8,948 nt of DNA from positions 1-8,948 of the forward strand of contig JBGPIT010000207.1 of assembly GCA_041485125.1 (NCBI GenBank), written 5' to 3'. The position numbers were made by a program, and so were the translations under genes. The notes beneath the pieces are model-generated. The model was not told where the DNA came from, made no database searches, and saw only the letters and a program-made list of their open reading frames with translations. Positions within the stretch are counted from its first letter, which is position 1; each line of letters starts with the position of its first letter. This DNA comes from JBGPIT01 sp041485125. GTDB taxonomy: Bacteria; Desulfobacterota; Binatia; UTPRO1. Of the stretch, positions 1 to 7,670 are shown piece by piece.

Positions 1-1665
1 CACGTCGACCTCCTCCCAAAGGTTCTGGCCGACGTCGGCGATGTAGAGGTCGCCGGTGAGACGATCGAAGCTGAAGCGGTACGGGTTGCGCAGGCCCTTG
101 GCGAAGATCGCCGGCGTCTCGGTGCCGACGTCGATGCGCAGGAGCTTGCCGAGGAGCTGGCCGTCGTCCTGACCGGCCTCGAACGGATCGCCGCCGCCGC
201 CGCCGTCGCCGATGCCGGCGTAGAGGAAGCCGTCGGGACCGAAGACGACCGTGCCGCCGTTGTGATTCGAGTTCGTCGAATGCTCGATCGTGAACAGCAC
301 GTGGCCGCTGGTGTCGTCGGCGAGATCCGGATTGGCGGTGACGGAGTAGCGCGCGATCGTCACGTCGCCGTCATTGCGGGTGTAGTAGACATAGAAGAGG
401 CCGCTCGACTCGTAGTTCGGCGGGAATGCCAGGCCGAGCAGGCCGCGCTCGCCGCAGCACGACACCGTACCCTCGATCGACAGGAACGGCGTTGCTTGCA
501 GGACGCCGTTCTTGATCAGGCGGATGCGGCCGGGCTGCTCGATCACGAAGGTGCGGTTCGAGTCGAGCGGTGGCGCCGTCACGTAGACGGGCTCCTCGAG
601 GCCGCTCGCGACCAGGACGGAGTCGATCGACGTCCCCGCGACGGTGGCGACGCCGGCGCAGAGGGCCGAGGTGTTCTCCAGCTGGCAGGTGCTCGAGCAG
701 CCGTCGCCGCTCATGGTGCCGCCGTCGTCGCACTCCTCGGTGCCGGCGGCGACGCCGTCGCCACAGACGGGCGGCGGGCCACAGCTGGCGTCCTCGCCAC
801 CGTTGTCGAGGAGATCGCAATTGACGGCGCCGAGCCCGTCGGCGTCACGGAGCGCCTCGCACGCCTTGCAGGCGACGCCGGTGGCGAGGCACGCGTGCGC
901 CGACTCGACGTCGGTCGCGGACGGGCAGCCGGGGAACGCCGCGCTCACCGCGACGCCGCGGTCGACGCAACGCTTCTGGAGGTCTTTCCGGATCTTGTCG
1001 ACCTTGCTGCCGGCCGAGAGATTGCACGCCTTCGCGATCTTTTGCGTGGGATCGGCGAGCACGCACGACGCGAGGTTGCCGGCGCTGCTCGCGCCCGAGG
1101 CGAGCGCCGCCTTCTTGCAGCGGTTGAACTCCGCGAGTTGGGTGTCCTGGCACTTCTCGACGTCCTTCGCGAGCGCCTGCTGGCACTGCGACCTGGGCTT
1201 GTTGGCAGCCTCGGTGACGAGCGCGGCATCGGGATCGGCGCCCCAGAGCACCGTCATCACCGCGGCCTCCTTGTCGCTCGCGGCCTGATTGACCGTTGCC
1301 GCCGCGGTCACGCCGAAGTCGGGAAAGCGCGTCACGCTGTTGTTGTCGAGGCCGGTGCAGCTTTGGTTGAAGGTCGCGCCGGTCTTGTCCTTCGCTTGCT
1401 GGATCTTGCCGCGACGATCAGCGATGAAGCACGCCGACGCCAGCATCGGCGCGAGCTTCCCCTTGGCGTTGTCCTTGATGCACTGGACGAGGTCCTTGCC
1501 GATCGCCTTGGTGACGTTCGCAAAGCTCTTGTTGATGCCGTTGGTGCACTTCTGTTGATCCTTGGTTTGCACGGTGCCGTGCGCGGGACCGACGGCGAGC
1601 ACGATGAAGGCGGCGGTGGATGCGAGGACGGCGGCGGAGCGGCGGCGGCTCTCATATCTCTGCAT
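1..1665 (-). CDS. Secreted PQQ-dependent sugar dehydrogenase (GSDH family) with cysteine-rich N-terminus and DUF4215 motif; 3' end off the window
   Basis: The frame is open for 555 codons from ATG at 1665 to the left edge, so the C-terminus is missing. An AGGAGG site five bases upstream supports this start. Residues 1-30 form a Sec-type signal peptide: an arginine-rich start, a hydrophobic core and a likely cut after AHG. Residues 31-300 are lysine- and cysteine-rich (Cys at 40, 62, 79, 103, 161, 172, 183, 201, 214, 233 and others) and match no enzyme I recognise. Residues 301-330 carry the DUF4215 pattern (CGDG, EECDDG, GDGCSSTCQ). From about residue 347 the glucose/sorbosone dehydrogenase beta-propeller begins, with GLEEPVYV, EQPGRIRLI, GERGLLGLAF, NHNGG (His468, the likely catalytic base), GPDGFLYAGIGDGG and GLRNPYRFSFD, whose Arg would face PQQ. 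The family oxidises sugars or other alcohols in the periplasm using PQQ and calcium; the substrate here is unknown. A vicinal Cys403-Cys404 pair precedes GERGLLGLAF. It lies 131 bases downstream of the phosphofructokinase gene on the same strand. Confidence 0.9.
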   Translation of the reverse strand, partial: MQRYESRRRSAAVLASTAAFIVLAVGPAHGTVQTKDQQKCTNGINKSFANVTKAIGKDLVQCIKDNAKGKLAPMLASACFIADRRGKIQQAKDKTGATFNQSCTGLDNNSVTRFPDFGVTAAATVNQAASDKEAAVMTVLWGADPDAALVTEAANKPRSQCQQALAKDVEKCQDTQLAEFNRCKKAALASGASSAGNLASCVLADPTQKIAKACNLSAGSKVDKIRKDLQKRCVDRGVAVSAAFPGCPSATDVESAHACLATGVACKACEALRDADGLGAVNCDLLDNGGEDASCGPPPVCGDGVAAGTEECDDGGTMSGDGCSSTCQLENTSALCAGVATVAGTSIDSVLVASGLEEPVYVTAPPLDSNRTFVIEQPGRIRLIKNGVLQATPFLSIEGTVSCCGERGLLGLAFPPNYESSGLFYVYYTRNDGDVTIARYSVTANPDLADDTSGHVLFTIEHSTNSNHNGGTVVFGPDGFLYAGIGDGGGGGDPFEAGQDDGQLLGKLLRIDVGTETPAIFAKGLRNPYRFSFDRLTGDLYIADVGQNLWEEVDV

Positions 1666-1670
1666 GGCTT

Positions 1671-1676
1671 CCTCCT
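1671..1676 (-). promoter_or_regulatory. Shine-Dalgarno site of the sugar dehydrogenase gene
   Basis: On the minus strand this reads AGGAGG, a full anti-16S match, five bases before the ATG at 1665. It fixes the start of the secreted dehydrogenase and puts the signal peptide at the extreme N-terminus. No clear sigma-70 promoter is visible in the 131 bases between this gene and the phosphofructokinase stop. Confidence 0.75.
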
Positions 1677-1796
1677 CGAAGAGACCTGGCGCCCGACGGC
1701 AGCGGCACACACGACGGCTCGGCACGAGACGGCACGACGGAAACGACGGCGCTGACCTCTTCGGCCGGAGACTCTAACGGCTGGCGGTTCCGATGG

Positions 1797-2948
1797 TCAA
1801 TCGGAGTCTGCATCCGGATCGCCGAATGAAACGCCGAGATCACGCGCCACCTTCAGCAGGCAATAGTCGCGCGGGATGCGACGCAACGCGACGACCGCGT
1901 CGCTGATCGCGACGGTCACGATCCGCATGTCTTGCAGCGCCACCATCATCCCGAACCGACCCTGCTCGACGAGATCGACCGCGCAGGTGCCGAACGCGGT
2001 CGCGAGCAGACGGTCGGCGCCGGTCGGCGGGCCGCCGCGTTGCAAGTGCCCGAGCACGACGCAGCGCGACTCTTTGCCGGTCAGACGCTCGAGCGCGGCG
2101 CAGACGGCGTGCCCGATGCCGCCGAGCTTCGCCTCGCGGTCGCCGAAGCTCTGCTCGACGCTGACGGTGCCGCCGGCGGGCGCCGCGCCTTCGGCGACGA
2201 CGACCATGGTGAAGTGCCGGCCGTGCGCCTCGCGCCGGCGCACGACCTCGGCGACGCGCGCGAGATCGAAGGGGATCTCGGGGATGAGGATCGCGTCGGC
2301 GCCGCCGGCGATGCCGCCGAAGAGGGCGATCCAGCCGGCGTGACGGCCCATCACCTCGAGCACCATCACGCGGCGATGGCTGTACGCGGTCGGGTGCAGA
2401 CGGTCGAGCGCCTCGGTGACCATCGCGACCGCGGAGTCGAAGCCGAAGGTGAACTGGGTCGCGCAGAGATCGTTGTCGATCGTCTTCGGAACGCCGACGA
2501 TCGGGATGCCGGCCTCGAAGAGCTGGAGGCCGATCGCGAGTGAGCCGTCACCGCCGATGCAGACGAGCGCGTCGACGCCGAGCGTGGCGAGCGTCGCGCG
2601 GGCGCGCGCGACGACCTCGGTGTCGAGCGTGCGGCGCTCGCCGAGGGCGACCTTGGCCGCGAAGCTGCCGCGGTTGCTGGTGCCGAGGATCGTGCCGCCG
2701 TGGCTGATGATGCCGGCGGTGTTCTCGTGGTCGAGGACCTTGGCGGTCTCGGGATGGAGCAGGCCTTCGAAGCCGTCGGCGAAGCCGACGACGCGAAAGC
2801 CGCGCCGGGCAGCGGTGCGATGCACCGCGCGGATCACCGCGTTCAGTCCCGGCGCGTCGCCGCCGCCGGTCACGATCCCGAGCGTACGCGACGCTCGCGG
2901 CCGATCGGGATCGCCGCCGCTCCCGGCGCTCACGGGATCGCTCGCCAC
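1797..2948 (-). CDS. pfkA: 6-phosphofructokinase (probably ATP-dependent)
   Basis: The 383-residue protein phosphorylates fructose 6-phosphate to fructose 1,6-bisphosphate in the cytoplasm, the committed step of glycolysis. Phosphofructokinase motifs are in order: TGGGDAPGLNAVIR (27-40), IGGDGS (131-136), PKTIDND (154-160, with catalytic Asp158), FGFDSAV, EVMGRHAGWIAL and LGHLQRGG. The residue after GGD is Gly135, matching Gly104 of the E. coli enzyme; an Asp there would mark pyrophosphate use, so ATP is the more likely donor. Lys155 is the residue usual in pyrophosphate-type and actinobacterial enzymes, where E. coli has Gly124. The start is GTG at 2948, one base after the phosphorylase stop, with no good Shine-Dalgarno site, which suggests translational coupling. 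The first 20 residues are not conserved in the family, so GTG at 2933 is an alternative start. Length is somewhat above the usual 320-360 residues. Confidence 0.93.
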   Translation of the reverse strand: MASDPVSAGSGGDPDRPRASRTLGIVTGGGDAPGLNAVIRAVHRTAARRGFRVVGFADGFEGLLHPETAKVLDHENTAGIISHGGTILGTSNRGSFAAKVALGERRTLDTEVVARARATLATLGVDALVCIGGDGSLAIGLQLFEAGIPIVGVPKTIDNDLCATQFTFGFDSAVAMVTEALDRLHPTAYSHRRVMVLEVMGRHAGWIALFGGIAGGADAILIPEIPFDLARVAEVVRRREAHGRHFTMVVVAEGAAPAGGTVSVEQSFGDREAKLGGIGHAVCAALERLTGKESRCVVLGHLQRGGPPTGADRLLATAFGTCAVDLVEQGRFGMMVALQDMRIVTVAISDAVVALRRIPRDYCLLKVARDLGVSFGDPDADSD

Positions 2949-2949
2949 G

Positions 2950-5091
2950 TCAGGACGGATCGCCGAGGTAGATCCGCTCGGCGTACTCCTTCACCATCCG
3001 GTGCGTGTTGAACAACGGCAGCAAGGTCTTGATCGACGCCCGCACGCGCGCCAGCCAGCGGCGCGGGATGCCCTGCGCGTCGCGCTCGTAGAAGAGCGGC
3101 AGCACCTCGGTCTCGAGCAGGGTGTAGAGCGCCTCGGCGTCGGCATCGTCCTGCGCCTCCGGATCGCCGTCTTGCCGCTCGTCGCCGACCGCCCAGCCGT
3201 TGTCGCCCGCGTAGCCCTCGACCCACCAGCCGTCGAGCACGCTCACGTTGAGACCGCCGTTCGCGATGACCTTCTGACCGCTCGTGCCGCTCGCCTCGAG
3301 CGGCCGGCGCGGCAGGTTCAGCCACACGTCGCAGCCCTGCACCAAGCCGCGCGCGAGCGCGAGATCGTAGTTCTCGAGGTAGACGACGCGGCCGAGGTGC
3401 TCGATCGGCTGCTTCCATCGCGCCAGCTCCTGGAATGCGCGCTTCGCCTCGTTGTCGAAGGGATGCGCTTTCCCCGCGAGCACGAACTGCACCGGCCGAT
3501 CGGCGTTGGTGAGGAGACGCACGGTGCGCTCGGGATCGTGGATGATGAGGCTCATCCGCTTGTACATCGCCATGCGGCGCGCGAAACCGATCGTCAGCGC
3601 CCCGGGATCGAGCAGCGTGTCGGCGGCGTCGACGAACTCGCGCGGCTCGCCGGCGCGGGCGCGGGCGGCGCGGCTGTGGGCCCGCACCGCCGCGACCAGG
3701 TGCCGTCGCAGCTGGTTGCGCATCTCCCAGAGATCCTCGTCGGGGATGGCGTCGATGCCGTCGCGGATCTCGACCGGATCGAGGCGCTCCTCCCACCCCG
3801 GTCCGAGGTAGCGCGTGTAGAGCGCGCGGGCGATCGCGGCGGTCCAGGTCGGGACGTGGATGCCGTTGGTGACGTGGCGGATCGGTACGGCGTCGGTCGA
3901 GCGATCGGGCCAAAGGTCGCGCCACATCTGGCGGCACACCTCGCCGTGGCGCCGGCTGACGCCGTTGGTGGAGCGCGCCGAGCGGATCGCGAGCGGCGTC
4001 ATGCCGAAGGGCTCCCAGGCGTCCTCGGGACGGCGCCGCCCGAAGCGCAGCAGCTCGTCGCGGCTGACGCCGAGCTCGATCCAGTAGGAGGGCAGGTGGG
4101 TGTCGACCAGCTCGACCCCGAAGACGTCGTGCCCTGCCGTCACCGGCGTGTGCGTGGTGAACACGCATTGGCGCCTGACGCGCTCGCGCGCGGTTGCGAG
4201 CGGCGTGCCGACCGCCGTCTCCTCGCGCAGCAGCTCGAGTGTGAGGAACGCCGAGTGCCCCTCGTTCATGTGGTACGCCGCGGGCCGGATCCCGAGCGCG
4301 TGGAGCGCACGGACGCCGCCGACGCCGAGGATCAGCTCCTGCACCATGCGGGTATCCTGGTTGCCGCCGTACAGGTGGCCGGTGATCCAGCGGTCGCGCT
4401 CCTCGTTGTCGTCCCGATTGGTGTCGAGCAGGTAGAGCGGGACGCGGCCGACGCGGACGCACCAGACGTTGACGTTCACCGCGCGCCGCGCGATCGTCAC
4501 TACCACCGAGAGCGGCGTGCCGTCCGGCTTCAAGGCCCGCTCGATCGGCAAGGTCGCGACGTCGAGATCGTCGTAGCGCTCGAACTGCCACGCCGAGCGG
4601 TCCATGTTCTGGAGGAAGTAGCCCTGGCGGTAGAGCAGGCCGACGCCGATCAGCGGCAGCCCGAGATCGGACGCGGACTTCAAATGGTCGGCGGCGAGGA
4701 CGCCGAGGCCGCCGGCGTAGATCGGCAGCGACTCGTGGATCGCGAACTCGGCCGAGAAGTACGCGATCGGATGCTCGGCGCTGATGCGCGGCGCGAGACC
4801 CTCGGCCCACGGTGCAGGGGCCCGCATCGCCTCGTCGAAGCGCCGCAGCAGCTCGCGGGCGCGAGCACGATATTGTGGATCGGTGTCGAGCTCGGTGAGA
4901 CGCGCCGGCGGCACGTCCGCGAGGAGACGTCGCGGGTTGTGCCCGCTCGCGTCCCAACGCGTCGAGGAGATGTCGCGGAAGATCTCGGGCCCGTCGGGCT
5001 GCCAGCTCCACCAGTAGTTGCTCGCCAACCCGGCGAGATCGCGAAAGAGCGGCGGGACGATGGTTGACTGCGTGCGATCAGACTCCGTCAT
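2950..5091 (-). CDS. glgP: Alpha-glucan (glycogen) phosphorylase, GT35 family
   Basis: The 713-residue enzyme uses phosphate to release glucose 1-phosphate from the non-reducing ends of glycogen or other alpha-1,4-glucans. The N-terminus has the DUF3417-like segment of the short bacterial alpha-glucan phosphorylases (NYWWSW at 25-30, then SSTRWDASGHNPRRLL). Family blocks follow: YFSAEFAIHESLPIYAGGLG (111-130), GLLYRQGYF, YHMNEGHSAF (273-282), FTTHTPVTAGHD (311-322), HVTNGIHVPTW, and EASGTSGQK, whose Lys607 should hold pyridoxal phosphate, followed by SVLDGWWVEGY. At 713 residues it is shorter than E. coli GlgP or MalP (about 800). I chose ATG 5091; an in-frame TTG at 5133 would add 14 residues with no homology signal, and neither start has a strong Shine-Dalgarno site. 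It overlaps nothing, ends one base before the phosphofructokinase start, and lies 64 bases after the VOC gene. Linkage to phosphofructokinase points to glycogen mobilisation into glycolysis. Confidence 0.93.
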   Translation of the reverse strand: MTESDRTQSTIVPPLFRDLAGLASNYWWSWQPDGPEIFRDISSTRWDASGHNPRRLLADVPPARLTELDTDPQYRARARELLRRFDEAMRAPAPWAEGLAPRISAEHPIAYFSAEFAIHESLPIYAGGLGVLAADHLKSASDLGLPLIGVGLLYRQGYFLQNMDRSAWQFERYDDLDVATLPIERALKPDGTPLSVVVTIARRAVNVNVWCVRVGRVPLYLLDTNRDDNEERDRWITGHLYGGNQDTRMVQELILGVGGVRALHALGIRPAAYHMNEGHSAFLTLELLREETAVGTPLATARERVRRQCVFTTHTPVTAGHDVFGVELVDTHLPSYWIELGVSRDELLRFGRRRPEDAWEPFGMTPLAIRSARSTNGVSRRHGEVCRQMWRDLWPDRSTDAVPIRHVTNGIHVPTWTAAIARALYTRYLGPGWEERLDPVEIRDGIDAIPDEDLWEMRNQLRRHLVAAVRAHSRAARARAGEPREFVDAADTLLDPGALTIGFARRMAMYKRMSLIIHDPERTVRLLTNADRPVQFVLAGKAHPFDNEAKRAFQELARWKQPIEHLGRVVYLENYDLALARGLVQGCDVWLNLPRRPLEASGTSGQKVIANGGLNVSVLDGWWVEGYAGDNGWAVGDERQDGDPEAQDDADAEALYTLLETEVLPLFYERDAQGIPRRWLARVRASIKTLLPLFNTHRMVKEYAERIYLGDPS

Positions 5092-5155
5092 AGACCCATC
5101 ATCGAGAGTAAAGTGAAGCAGCGCGTCCTGCAACGTCCAAACGAGAGACGCGCGC

Positions 5156-6010
5156 TCAGAGGGCGGGTCGCACGCGCTCGGGATGACCGGACCATTGCCA
5201 GCCGACGCTCTCGCGGCTGATCCCCATCAGGAGACCTCCGAGGGCGCGCGGGTGGATGAAGAGCGTGTCGCGCCCCGATCCCGACGGCGACCAGTCGTGC
5301 GCCGCGTGCTCCTCGAGACGCGGTACGATTGCGGCGAGATCCGGCGCCTCCGCGAAGCACATGTAGAGCGACTCGCCGCGCTTCTGCATGAAGCGTCCCA
5401 TCGTCTTCGCGACGTCGTAGGGGGTGATGCACTCGATGCGATCGAGCCGCGTCTCGGGCGCGAAGAGCGTCAGCACGCCGCGATAGCCGAACTCGGCGCT
5501 GTCGATCGGACAGAAGAGCGCCTGGTCCAAGGCGAAGAGGGCGGCGTAGTCGGCGGCGACGGCGCTGGCGTCGCCGACGAGATTCGTCACCTCGTAGAGG
5601 AACGAGACCGGCCCGGTCGTCGCGCCGGCAGCGGCCGGCGGCGAGATCACGCAGCGCAAGCCGTGACCGCCGGTGGCGTCGGGCGCGAGCAAGAGCTGGT
5701 CGCCGGCTTCGGCGAACGGCAGCTCGCGCTCGACCAGGCGTGCGCGCAGGTCGTCGAGCCGCGCCGACGAGAAACCCGCCGCAAAAAGCCCCGGTCCGGA
5801 ACGGTCGAGGTGATCCGCGACCGGCCCGGCACCGTCCGGGGCGAGGAGCTCGATCTCGGAGGCGCCGAGCTGGAGCACGCACCGGCGCGCGGCGAGCGGT
5901 GCGACCGCGTCCTCCCGCAGCACCTCCGCGCCGAGCAGACGCGCGAATGCCGCCGCGACGGCGTCCCGGTCGGTGACGGCCAGCTGAATCCGATCGACGC
6001 GCTCGAGCAT
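5156..6010 (-). CDS. Two-domain VOC (glyoxalase/bleomycin resistance fold) family protein
   Basis: The 284-residue soluble protein has two vicinal-oxygen-chelate halves. The first (about 1-125) opens with VDRIQLAVTDRDAVAAAFA and then LLGAEVLRED, the usual beta-alpha opening. The second (about 134-284) starts at PVSFLYEVTNLV, carries RIECITPYD and GESLYMCFAEA, and ends with LFIHPRALGGLLMGI, which resembles the closing strand of methylmalonyl-CoA epimerases and glyoxalases. Known members bind a divalent metal through His and Glu. In the first strand the usual His is Gln9, while Glu139, His253 and other residues could still form a site. The substrate cannot be read from the sequence; epimerase, lyase or dioxygenase-like roles are all open. 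ATG 6010 is chosen because GGAGG lies seven bases upstream; the in-frame GTG at 6028 lies beyond that site. It is first in the minus-strand gene row leading to the phosphorylase, and divergent from the aldehyde dehydrogenase. Confidence 0.8.
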   Translation of the reverse strand: MLERVDRIQLAVTDRDAVAAAFARLLGAEVLREDAVAPLAARRCVLQLGASEIELLAPDGAGPVADHLDRSGPGLFAAGFSSARLDDLRARLVERELPFAEAGDQLLLAPDATGGHGLRCVISPPAAAGATTGPVSFLYEVTNLVGDASAVAADYAALFALDQALFCPIDSAEFGYRGVLTLFAPETRLDRIECITPYDVAKTMGRFMQKRGESLYMCFAEAPDLAAIVPRLEEHAAHDWSPSGSGRDTLFIHPRALGGLLMGISRESVGWQWSGHPERVRPAL

Positions 6011-6017
6011 GGCGGGC

Positions 6018-6022
6018 CCTCC
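6018..6022 (-). promoter_or_regulatory. Shine-Dalgarno site deciding the VOC gene start
   Basis: The minus strand reads GGAGG seven bases before ATG 6010. Because it overlaps codons that would follow the upstream in-frame GTG at 6028, it supports the shorter 284-residue protein. Confidence 0.65.
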
Positions 6023-6059
6023 GTACACTTTCCTATGGCATGCTTCGCCGGGGCTCGAC

Positions 6060-6065
6060 TAGAAT
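6060..6065 (+). promoter_or_regulatory. Possible -10 element for the aldehyde dehydrogenase gene
   Basis: TAGAAT matches five of six bases of the sigma-70 -10 consensus and lies 50 bases before the ATG in the 105-base divergent intergenic region (6011-6115). No convincing -35 hexamer lies 16-18 bases upstream, so this is a weak candidate. The same region must also carry the promoter of the divergent VOC gene, which I cannot place. Confidence 0.25.
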
Positions 6066-6102
6066 GATGCCCAAAACCGCGCCCACGAATCGCAGCAAAC
6101 AC

Positions 6103-6110
6103 AAAGGAGA
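6103..6110 (+). promoter_or_regulatory. Shine-Dalgarno site deciding the aldehyde dehydrogenase start
   Basis: AAAGGAGA lies five to six bases before ATG 6116. An in-frame TTG sits directly before the ATG at 6113, but spacing and codon preference favour the ATG. The leader around it is relatively A-rich for this window, as expected for an accessible ribosome site. Confidence 0.7.
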
Positions 6111-6115
6111 CTTTG

Positions 6116-7657
6116 ATGGCACAACCGAGCATGCAGTCGGCCTATCCCGGCATCGATCCCGGCGTCCGCGAGTTCCTCGGCGCCCGCACGCGCAAGATGC
6201 TGATCGACGGCAAATGGGTCCAAGCAGCGTCCGGAAAGACGTTCACGACCTACGATCCGGCGACCGAGGCGCCGATCGCCGAGGTCCCGGCCGGCGAGAA
6301 GGAAGACATCGATCGCGCCGTGAAGGCGGCGCGCCGCGCCCTCGAGAGCGGCCCGTGGAAGCGCATGACCGCGTCGGAACGCGGGCGCGCGATCTGGAAG
6401 CTCGCTGATCTGATCGAGACGCGCACCGAAGAGTTCGCCCAGCTCGAGACCCTCGACAACGGCAAGCCGCTGAGCGTCGCGCGCGTCGCCGACGTGCCGC
6501 TCGTCGTCGACCACTTCCGCTATTACGCAGGGTGGGCGACGAAGATCGAAGGCGCGACCATTCCGGTCTCGATCCCCGGCCAGCAGTTCTTCACCTATAC
6601 CAAGCGTGAGCCGGTCGGCGTCGTCGGCCAGATCATCCCGTGGAACTTCCCGCTCCTGATGGCGGCCTGGAAGCTCGGGGTCGCGCTCGCGTGCGGCAAC
6701 ACGGTCGTCCTGAAGCCGGCCGAGCAGACGCCGCTCTCCGCGTTGCGCCTGGGCGAGCTGCTCGAGGAAGCCGGAATCCCGCCCGGCGTCGTCAACATCG
6801 TCACCGGCTTCGGTGAGACCGCGGGCGCGGCGCTCGCGGCGCATCCCGACGTCGACAAGATCGCGTTCACCGGCTCGACCGAGGTCGGCCACGCGATCAT
6901 GCACGCCGCCGCCGGCAGCAACTTGAAGCGCGTCTCGCTCGAGCTCGGCGGCAAGTCGCCGAACATCGTCTTCGCCGACGCCGACATCGAGCAGGCCGCG
7001 CAGGGCGCCGCCGCCGCGATCTTCTTCAATCACGGGCAGTGCTGCTGCGCCGGCTCGCGCCTCTTCGTGGAGGACAAGGTCTACGACAAGCTGATGCCGC
7101 ACCTGATCGACTACTCGCAGAAGATCAAGCTCGGCCCCGGCATGGACCCGTCGACGGAGATGGGCCCGCTGGTTTCGTCCGAGCAGTTCGAGCGCGTGAA
7201 CGGCTTCCTCAGCTCGGGGACGAAGGAAGGTGCGAAGATCGCCGTCGGCGGCGGCCGTCCGAAGAGCATGAGCAAGGGCTACTTCGTCTCGCCGACCGTC
7301 ATCACCGACACGCGTCCCGACATGCGCGTCCTGCGCGAGGAGATCTTCGGCCCGGTGGTGTGCGCGATCCCGTTCAAGAGTACGGACGACATCGTGAAAG
7401 CGGGGAACGACACGACCTATGGGCTCGCCGCCGCGGTCTGGACCAAGGACATTCAGAAAGCGCACCGCCTCGCCGAGACGCTCAAGGCCGGCACCGTCTG
7501 GATCAACTGCTACAACGTCTTCGACGCCGCCGCGCCCTTCGGCGGCTACAAGCAGAGCGGCTTCGGCCGCGAGATGGGCAAGGCCGCGCTCGAGCTCTAC
7601 ACCCAGATCAAGACGGTGTGGGTGAACCTCGGGCCCCAGAGCGACAACGGCGCCTAG
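6116..7657 (+). CDS. NAD(P)-dependent aldehyde dehydrogenase (ALDH1/2-like class)
   Basis: The 513-residue cytoplasmic enzyme oxidises aldehydes to carboxylic acids with NAD or NADP. Family landmarks are complete: IIPWNFPL with Asn177, LKPAEQTP with Lys200, FTGSTEVG (251-258), SLELGGKSPNI with the general base Glu276, NHGQCCCAGSR with nucleophile Cys310 (middle of three cysteines, as in human ALDH2), EEIFGPV with Glu409, and the C-terminal block NCYNVFDAAAPFGGYKQSG. Length matches the usual 490-515 residues. The triple cysteine and NCYNVFD block place it near the ALDH1/ALDH2 type rather than betaine aldehyde or succinate semialdehyde dehydrogenases, but the substrate cannot be read from sequence; acetaldehyde, longer aliphatic or aromatic aldehydes are all possible. 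It has its own Shine-Dalgarno site, is transcribed away from the VOC/phosphorylase genes, and appears to be a single-gene unit ending in strong hairpins. Confidence 0.95.
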   Translation: MAQPSMQSAYPGIDPGVREFLGARTRKMLIDGKWVQAASGKTFTTYDPATEAPIAEVPAGEKEDIDRAVKAARRALESGPWKRMTASERGRAIWKLADLIETRTEEFAQLETLDNGKPLSVARVADVPLVVDHFRYYAGWATKIEGATIPVSIPGQQFFTYTKREPVGVVGQIIPWNFPLLMAAWKLGVALACGNTVVLKPAEQTPLSALRLGELLEEAGIPPGVVNIVTGFGETAGAALAAHPDVDKIAFTGSTEVGHAIMHAAAGSNLKRVSLELGGKSPNIVFADADIEQAAQGAAAAIFFNHGQCCCAGSRLFVEDKVYDKLMPHLIDYSQKIKLGPGMDPSTEMGPLVSSEQFERVNGFLSSGTKEGAKIAVGGGRPKSMSKGYFVSPTVITDTRPDMRVLREEIFGPVVCAIPFKSTDDIVKAGNDTTYGLAAAVWTKDIQKAHRLAETLKAGTVWINCYNVFDAAAPFGGYKQSGFGREMGKAALELYTQIKTVWVNLGPQSDNGA

Positions 7658-7670
7658 CCGTCGACGCTAC

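Noticed and set aside
262..1755. A 497-codon plus-strand open frame opposite the sugar dehydrogenase.
   Set aside because: The minus strand carries a signal peptide, DUF4215 motif and GSDH motifs with a strong Shine-Dalgarno site. The plus-strand product is repetitive Arg/Ala sequence.
2416..5067. An 883-codon plus-strand open frame opposite the phosphorylase and phosphofructokinase genes.
   Set aside because: Both opposite genes have complete family motifs in their own frames. The plus-strand translation is rich in Arg, Ala, Val and Asp with no recognisable domain, as expected from codon bias in GC-rich DNA.
5121..5153. An inverted repeat (GCGCGTC and GACGCGC, 19 bases apart) between the VOC and phosphorylase genes.
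   Set aside because: A seven-base stem with a long loop is expected by chance in DNA this GC-rich, and there is no T-tract.
6059..7465. A 468-codon minus-strand open frame opposite the aldehyde dehydrogenase.
   Set aside because: It is antisense to an intact aldehyde dehydrogenase and has no domain signal; it follows from GC-rich third positions.
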